Assembly (NCBI GenBank): GCA_020052235.1
Contig: JAGVPM010000142.1
Coordinates: forward strand, 1 to 36,817
Length of the DNA stretch: 36,817 nucleotides
Direction of reading: 5' to 3'
From: Candidatus Goldiibacteriota bacterium
Lineage (GTDB): Bacteria > Oederibacteriota > JAAXVQ01
Of the stretch, positions 33,096-36,817 are shown in pieces (position 1 is the stretch's first letter; every line of letters begins with the position of its first letter). The translations under genes and the position numbers were made by a program. Under the pieces are notes generated by a model, which was given only the letters and a program-made list of their open reading frames with translations, did no database searches and was not told the DNA's origin.

Positions 33096-33536
33096 ATGAT
33101 CGAGACCGCTGATTTGCAGCAAATTTCAATTTTTAAGGAATTGGCATCCTCGGAAATTGAACCCATCAAGCATCTGATTTTTGAAAGAACCTATAAGGCC
33201 GGTTCGACTTTGTTTTTAGAAGGCATGAAAGGCGAAGTTTTTTATATCATCAAACAGGGAAAAATTGAAATATTAAAGAAAAAAGACCTCCAAGAGATCC
33301 ATATTGCCACCCTGGGATCGGGACAATTCGTGGGTGAAATGTCCATTATTGATGATGAGCCGCGTTCGGCCACGGCCAAAGTTTTGGAAGATTCCGTGCT
33401 TTTCATTGTTACGAAAAAATGTTTTTTGGATATTATGCGCGCAACACCCGAAGGAGCCAATAAAATCCTCATGACCATGTTGAAAATTGTCAACCAACGC
33501 TTGCGCGATACCAACCGTAAGCTCGCCCAGAAATAA
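33096..33536 (+). CDS. Stand-alone cyclic-nucleotide-binding domain protein
   Basis: ATG 33096 with GGAGG six bases upstream. The 146-residue protein is a single CRP-type cNMP-binding domain: FKELASSEIEPIKHL, FLEGMKGEVFYIIKQGKIEI, and the phosphate-binding cassette GEMSIIDDEPRSATA. It ends in a short helix after the barrel and lacks the CRP HTH, so it cannot be a CRP-like transcription factor on its own. The cassette has Glu and Arg in the usual places, so it may bind cAMP, cGMP or a related ligand. The eight-base gap to the next gene suggests they are co-transcribed. Confidence 0.9.
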   Translation: MIETADLQQISIFKELASSEIEPIKHLIFERTYKAGSTLFLEGMKGEVFYIIKQGKIEILKKKDLQEIHIATLGSGQFVGEMSIIDDEPRSATAKVLEDSVLFIVTKKCFLDIMRATPEGANKILMTMLKIVNQRLRDTNRKLAQK

Positions 33537-33544
33537 TCACTTCC

Positions 33545-35260
33545 ATGCCGCGCTTGAATGTTTGGGATTTTTTTAAGGTTGGTATTTGTTTGGCCGGATT
33601 AGGCCTGTGGCTGACCGGCTGCGCCACCCCGGATACCCAACCGGGAGCACCCGGCTGGGCGCGCCAAGACGACGCCCGGTATGCCTTTGTGTCCGGGCAA
33701 TGGGCGCAACAACATGAAGACTGGCCGGCGGCGGCAGCGGCTTACCGCAGCGCGTTGCAGGCGGATCCTTACTCCCTTACCCTGTGGCAAGAACTTATTT
33801 TTACTCTCATGGAGATGGGGCAAGCCCGGCAAGCGGTGGATGAATTCAAGGCCGCGGCCGAGCAGAAGAAAAATGATCCGGCGTGGGTCTATTTAATGGG
33901 CGAGGCCTATGATGCGGCGGGAAATACCGCGGAGGCCGAGGCTAATTACCGCCGGGCTGCAACATCCGATAATCCTACCGCGGCCATGGTGGGGACCTTG
34001 GGCGTTTTGCTCGCAGAAGAAGAACGCTGGGAGGAGGCCATGCCCTGGCTGACCCGGGCCCTGGCTTTGGACCCGCACCATCGCGGTGCCCGCCGGGCCA
34101 TGGTGCAACATCAAATCGACCGGGGCGCGCATGCCCAAGCGCATGCCTTGCTGCAACAAGCCTTGGACGCGGATGCTGAAGATCCGGAATGGATGCTCCG
34201 TTTGGCCAAACTTCGGCAACTTGAAAACAAGCCGGACGAGGCCCGGAAGATTTACGAACGCGTGCTTAAGGAAGATCCTGATAACCTGGATGCACATCGC
34301 GCTTTGGCGGAAAAGCTGATGGAACAACAGGCTTGGGCAGGGGCTTTGGAACATTTGGAGTTTTTATCCCGGCATCAACCCGCGGATGGGTTGGTGAAGC
34401 GCAATTTAGCCGCCGTATATTTTGAAATGGGACAATGGGACGAGGCGCGTTCCATATTGCAGGCATTAATTGAACAGCATCAAGGCGACGCCTTGACTCA
34501 TTTCATGCTGGGAACCATTTACCGGCAAAAACATTTATGGCATTTGGCAGTGCAGGAATTATCAACCGCCTTGCGGTCGCCGGGCTTGCGTATCGATGCG
34601 GGTTTGGAATTGGCGCAGGCTTATCTGGAACTCCAAGAATCGGACAAAGCCGTGGAATTGCTGGAGTCCATGCATCCGGTGCTGGGAGATTATGCGCAGC
34701 GCTGGTTGCGGTACGCGATCGTGCTTTTGCGTTTGGGGAAACCGGCTCCGGCCCTTGAGGCCCTGCAACAGGCTGAAAAATTGGAGCCGCATGACGTTCA
34801 GGTTTTATTCCAGCAGGGCAGGGCTTATTTGGCGCTTAAACAGGTTTCCAAAGCCCTGGAACATTGGGAACGGGCGGTTCGCCGGGATCCCGGATTTGCC
34901 GAAGCGTTTAATCACCTGGCGTACACGTGCGCGGAAAACAATCTGCGTTTAACCGAAGCGGAAGTTTGGGCGCGCCGGGCCGTGTTGTTGGACCCGGACA
35001 ATGGAAATTACCGCGATTCGCTGGGTTGGGTGTACTATCAGCAGGGAAAGTATCCCGAAGCGTTAAAAGCGCTGCAAGGCGCTTTGGAAAAATTTAAAAC
35101 TCATCCCGAGGATATTGATCCGGCGGTTTATGAACATTTGGGGGATGTGTGCCAAAAATTGGATCAGAATGAAGTTGCGGGTAAAGCATGGGAACAGGCA
35201 TTGAAATTGAACCCGGACAATATCCGGTTGCAGGAAAAAATCAAGAGTCATATAAAATGA
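33545..35260 (+). CDS. TPR-rich lipoprotein
   Basis: ATG 33545 gives a lipoprotein signal with lipobox GLWLTGC-A. The rest of the 571-residue protein is a nearly continuous TPR solenoid. About twelve to fourteen repeats can be read, for example WPAAAAAYRSALQADPYSLT, DEARKIYERVLKEDPDNLDA, WDEARSILQALIEQHQGDAL, VSKALEHWERAVRRDPGFAE and YPEALKALQGALEKF. The C-terminal repeats (LRLTEAEVWARRAVLLDPDN, GNYRDSLGWVYYQQGKYPEA) resemble the LapB/BepA-type or outer-membrane assembly scaffolds. It is likely an envelope scaffold; the partner is unknown. ispE follows after 16 bases. Confidence 0.9.
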   Translation: MPRLNVWDFFKVGICLAGLGLWLTGCATPDTQPGAPGWARQDDARYAFVSGQWAQQHEDWPAAAAAYRSALQADPYSLTLWQELIFTLMEMGQARQAVDEFKAAAEQKKNDPAWVYLMGEAYDAAGNTAEAEANYRRAATSDNPTAAMVGTLGVLLAEEERWEEAMPWLTRALALDPHHRGARRAMVQHQIDRGAHAQAHALLQQALDADAEDPEWMLRLAKLRQLENKPDEARKIYERVLKEDPDNLDAHRALAEKLMEQQAWAGALEHLEFLSRHQPADGLVKRNLAAVYFEMGQWDEARSILQALIEQHQGDALTHFMLGTIYRQKHLWHLAVQELSTALRSPGLRIDAGLELAQAYLELQESDKAVELLESMHPVLGDYAQRWLRYAIVLLRLGKPAPALEALQQAEKLEPHDVQVLFQQGRAYLALKQVSKALEHWERAVRRDPGFAEAFNHLAYTCAENNLRLTEAEVWARRAVLLDPDNGNYRDSLGWVYYQQGKYPEALKALQGALEKFKTHPEDIDPAVYEHLGDVCQKLDQNEVAGKAWEQALKLNPDNIRLQEKIKSHIK

Positions 35261-35276
35261 AGAAAGCTGTGAACTT

Positions 35277-36140
35277 ATGAAGCATTTAACGGTTAAAGCG
35301 CCTGCGAAAATCAATTTGGTGTTGGAAGTGCTTAAACGCCGCAAAGACGGGTATCACGACATCCGCACGGTGATGCATACCCTGGAACTGGCGGATTCCC
35401 TGACCTTGACGGCCCGCCGCACGGATTTGGTGGTGTCGTGTGACCGTACGGATGTGCCCACCGATGAGCGCAATTTGGTGGTCAAGGCCGCCCAACTGTT
35501 GCGCGCAGAATATAAGGTTGAGCAGGGTGTGCATATTCACATTCAAAAACGCATACCGGTAGCCGCAGGCCTGGGCGGGGGAAGCAGCGACGGTGCCGCC
35601 GCGTTGGTCGGATTATGCCGTTTTTGGAATATACCTGTTGACTATGAACGTTTGCAGGGGTTGGCCGCCCAGTTGGGATCGGATGTGCCGTTTTTATTGC
35701 GGGGCGGATGCGCCCTGGGAACCGGGCGCGGCGACCGGATTTTTCCCTGGCAGGCGGCACCGGGATTATGGATGGTGTTGGTTAATCCGGGATTTGCCGT
35801 GCCCACACCCCTGATCTATAAAAATTTAAAATTGCCATTGACAAGGAGAAAAAATTATATTACCCTCTTGCGTCCGGCGATTTCCAAGAAAAACCCTGAA
35901 AAAATCGGGGAATATTTGTACAATCAACTTGAAACCGTAACCTTGAAAATGCATCCTGAAGTTCGCCGGATCAAAGAGATATTAGCGGCTTGCGGTGTTT
36001 CCGCAGCTTTGATGTCAGGGAGCGGGCCAACGGTTTTTGGCCTTTTACCGTCGCCTGAAGTCGGGCGCGTGGTGCTGAAAACCCTGGGGTCGCGTTATCC
36101 CTTTATTTGCATTACCCGCACCACGGGACCATTGGATTAA
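35277..36140 (+). CDS. ispE: 4-diphosphocytidyl-2-C-methyl-D-erythritol kinase
   Basis: GHMP kinase of the non-mevalonate isoprenoid pathway; it phosphorylates the 2-hydroxyl of CDP-methylerythritol with ATP. The N-terminal APAKINLVLEVLKRRKDGYH, the glycine-rich ATP loop PVAAGLGGGSSDGAAAL, the GSDVPFLLRGG segment with the catalytic Asp, and the C-terminal MSGSGPTVFGLL block are all present. Length (287 residues) matches the family. It is followed by a terminator and a tRNA gene. Confidence 0.96.
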   Translation: MKHLTVKAPAKINLVLEVLKRRKDGYHDIRTVMHTLELADSLTLTARRTDLVVSCDRTDVPTDERNLVVKAAQLLRAEYKVEQGVHIHIQKRIPVAAGLGGGSSDGAAALVGLCRFWNIPVDYERLQGLAAQLGSDVPFLLRGGCALGTGRGDRIFPWQAAPGLWMVLVNPGFAVPTPLIYKNLKLPLTRRKNYITLLRPAISKKNPEKIGEYLYNQLETVTLKMHPEVRRIKEILAACGVSAALMSGSGPTVFGLLPSPEVGRVVLKTLGSRYPFICITRTTGPLD

Positions 36141-36170
36141 AAAAACCTGCGGCTTGCCGCAGACGGGTTT
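36141..36170 (+). terminator. Rho-independent terminator after ispE
   Basis: CTGCGG (36147-36152) pairs with CCGCAG (36157-36162) around CTTG, flanked by AAACC and GGGTTT that can extend the stem, followed by ATTCG. The T tail is short, so termination may be partial. Confidence 0.65.
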
Positions 36171-36209
36171 ATTCGCAGGCGTTGACTGGTTTATTTGGAT
36201 ATGTTTATG

Positions 36210-36248
36210 GTAGGGGCGTATTGCAATACGCCCCTACGATTTTTTTTT
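36210..36248 (+). repeat. GTAGGGG-type palindromic repeat, perfect 28-bp copy followed by a T run
   Basis: The palindrome 36210-36237 begins GTAGGGGCGTATTG and equals its own reverse complement. It is followed by GA and nine T residues (36240-36248), so on the plus strand it has the exact shape of a rho-independent terminator. The tRNA begins only eight bases later. Confidence 0.9.
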
Positions 36249-36255
36249 AACACAT

Positions 36256-36329
36256 TGCCGGATCGTCCAATGGTAGGACTGCGGCCTTTGGAGCCGTCTA
36301 TCTAGGTTCGAATCCTAGTCCGGCAGCCA
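36256..36329 (+). tRNA. tRNA-Gln (anticodon UUG), CCA encoded
   Basis: Acceptor TGCCGGA pairs perfectly with TCCGGCA, giving the U1-A72 pair typical of tRNA-Gln. The D stem is GTCC/GGAC, the anticodon stem GCGGC/GCCGT with loop CTTTGGA (anticodon TTG), and the T arm CTAGG-TTCGAAT-CCTAG. Discriminator G and CCA are encoded. The anticodon reads CAA. Confidence 0.97.
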
Positions 36330-36371
36330 GTTTAAAATACTCGAACTTTTTGAGTTTGGGTTAAGTCGAAT

Positions 36372-36436
36372 AAAACAGAAATAGCTTTGGACAAAGTGGC
36401 GTTTTCGCTTTGAATTCCAAAGCTATTTCTGTTTTT
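36372..36436 (+). terminator. Long hairpin with T run downstream of tRNA-Gln
   Basis: AAAACAGAAATAGCTTTGGA (36372-36391) is the exact reverse complement of 36416-36435, with a further inner pair CAAAG/CTTTG, ending in TTTTT. A 20-bp stem is longer than needed for termination, so it may be an RNA structural element too. Confidence 0.75.
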
Positions 36437-36550
36437 GGCTAAAAACTGTTTTCCCTCAGGTTTCTCTCAGTTGAATTCTCTTCGCCTCTAAAATCTAAAA
36501 ATCCAGCCGAAATTCTCTCGGATTCTCTAAAATTGCAATAGGTTAAGTGA

Positions 36551-36618
36551 TTTGGGTTAAGTCCCATTTGGCTAATTTTTAGAATTTTGTCGTTGCTGAA
36601 AATGCCACTTAACCCAAA
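36551..36618 (+). repeat. Inverted repeat TTTGGGTTAAGT with a third direct copy upstream
   Basis: TTTGGGTTAAGT (36551-36562) pairs with ACTTAACCCAAA (36607-36618). A CATTT/AAATG pair two bases further in extends the stem across a mismatch. The same 12-mer occurs directly at 36355-36366. Confidence 0.8.
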
Positions 36619-36643
36619 TTCTGGAAAATATTTTTCCATGCAA

Positions 36644-36677
36644 ATAAACCTCTCGGCTTTGAAACCAAGAGGTTTAT
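36644..36677 (+). repeat. Perfect 10-bp hairpin in the non-coding stretch
   Basis: ATAAACCTCT (36644-36653) pairs with AGAGGTTTAT (36668-36677) around a 14-base loop. Next to it, TGGAAAA and TTTTCCA (36622-36638) form another small hairpin. Confidence 0.7.
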
Positions 36678-36802
36678 GCCAAATCTGCGCAGTTTGAAAA
36701 CCACAAATTCCGCCAGTAATTCCACCGAATAAATCTGAAAAATTCCTCTCTTATTGCCTTGATAGTGTGGCCGGGGTATGGCCCTATGTGATCAACAAAG
36801 CC

Positions 36803-36810
36803 AAAGGAGG
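36803..36810 (+). promoter_or_regulatory. Ribosome-binding site of a gene starting just beyond the window
   Basis: A strong AAAGGAGG lies seven bases before the end of the window, at a normal distance for a start codon at about 36818. The identity of that gene cannot be seen. Confidence 0.6.
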
Positions 36811-36817
36811 CGAAGCG

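Larger units (their letters stand above)
36330..36802 (+). other. Gene-free, AT-rich, hairpin-dense stretch after tRNA-Gln
   Basis: No convincing gene is present on either strand. The base composition is clearly more AT-rich than the genes to the left. It holds the terminator-like hairpin at 36372, three copies of TTTGGGTTAAGT (36355-36366, 36551-36562, and inverted at 36607-36618), and hairpins at 36551-36618, 36622-36638 and 36644-36677. It could be a structured RNA, a leader of the next gene, or a remnant of a mobile element inserted at the tRNA end. Confidence 0.6.

Noticed and set aside
36439-36639. 66-residue minus-strand reading frame after the tRNA
   Set aside because: It crosses two hairpins and the 12-mer repeats, has no recognisable family and no ribosome-binding site; it is probably chance.

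Overview
This window looks like a chromosomal piece of an uncultivated, Gram-negative (diderm), probably anaerobic bacterium. Diderm architecture is suggested by a PorV/PorQ-like outer-membrane protein, an OmpA/Pal-type lipoprotein, a long run of lipoproteins and the lspA-lgt lipoprotein-processing genes. The oxygen-independent thiamine enzyme ThiH and an acetate kinase fit a fermentative anaerobe. The Thr/Pro low-complexity linkers with 60-bp coding repeats, the FlgD-like C-terminal domain and the PorV-like protein recall candidate-phylum genomes (Elusimicrobia, Goldbacteria/FCPU426 and FCB-like lineages). That placement is an impression from style, not a phylogenetic result.

Layout. (1) 1-3993: the end of a large surface protein with Thr-rich repeats, then a PorV-like barrel protein with a coiled-coil/TPR tail. 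(2) 4070-8667: a partner-switching signalling operon. It encodes one transmembrane protein combining an RsbW-like kinase domain, HAMP, an RsbU/SpoIIE-like phosphatase and a C-terminal HTH region, then a STAS antagonist, then a TPR protein. The first two proteins share an ungapped C-terminal domain containing PDWGA. (3) 8762-14155: ackA, a tiny Ala-rich lipoprotein with its own consensus promoter and terminator, and an overlapping envelope operon (DUF4398 lipoprotein, DUF4398-OmpA lipoprotein, LpoA-like lipoprotein with an inserted CsgG-like domain). (4) 14206-18225: hisS, a membrane protein, an MntA/HepT toxin-antitoxin pair and an HTH-Fic gene with a palindromic operator. (5) 18264-23236, minus strand: thiS, thiG, thiH, a FIST-domain lipoprotein and a thiF-thiE fusion. 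(6) 23383-23828: a two-gene DUF2283 module. (7) 23903-30244: ileS-lspA-lgt and a TPR-SpoIID protein. (8) 30472-36140: an AbiE-like pair, an RluD-type pseudouridine synthase, a cNMP-binding protein, a TPR lipoprotein and ispE. (9) 36141-36817: terminators, tRNA-Gln(UUG) and a structured, apparently non-coding AT-rich stretch ending at the ribosome-binding site of a gene outside the window.

Three dispersed palindromic repeat families are scattered between genes: a GTAGGG-ended palindrome (four copies), a CCGCAGAGGCGC-type repeat (two places, one forming the C-terminus of the ThiF-ThiE protein) and a TGTCATTTCGAGCG-type hairpin. The small toxin-antitoxin-like modules sit between housekeeping genes, two of them close to these repeats, which suggests hot spots of insertion.

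The observations most worth following are the partner-switching pair that shares a transposase-like helical domain instead of having an adjacent sigma factor, the CsgG-like domain nested in a periplasmic-binding fold, and the structured region after the tRNA.
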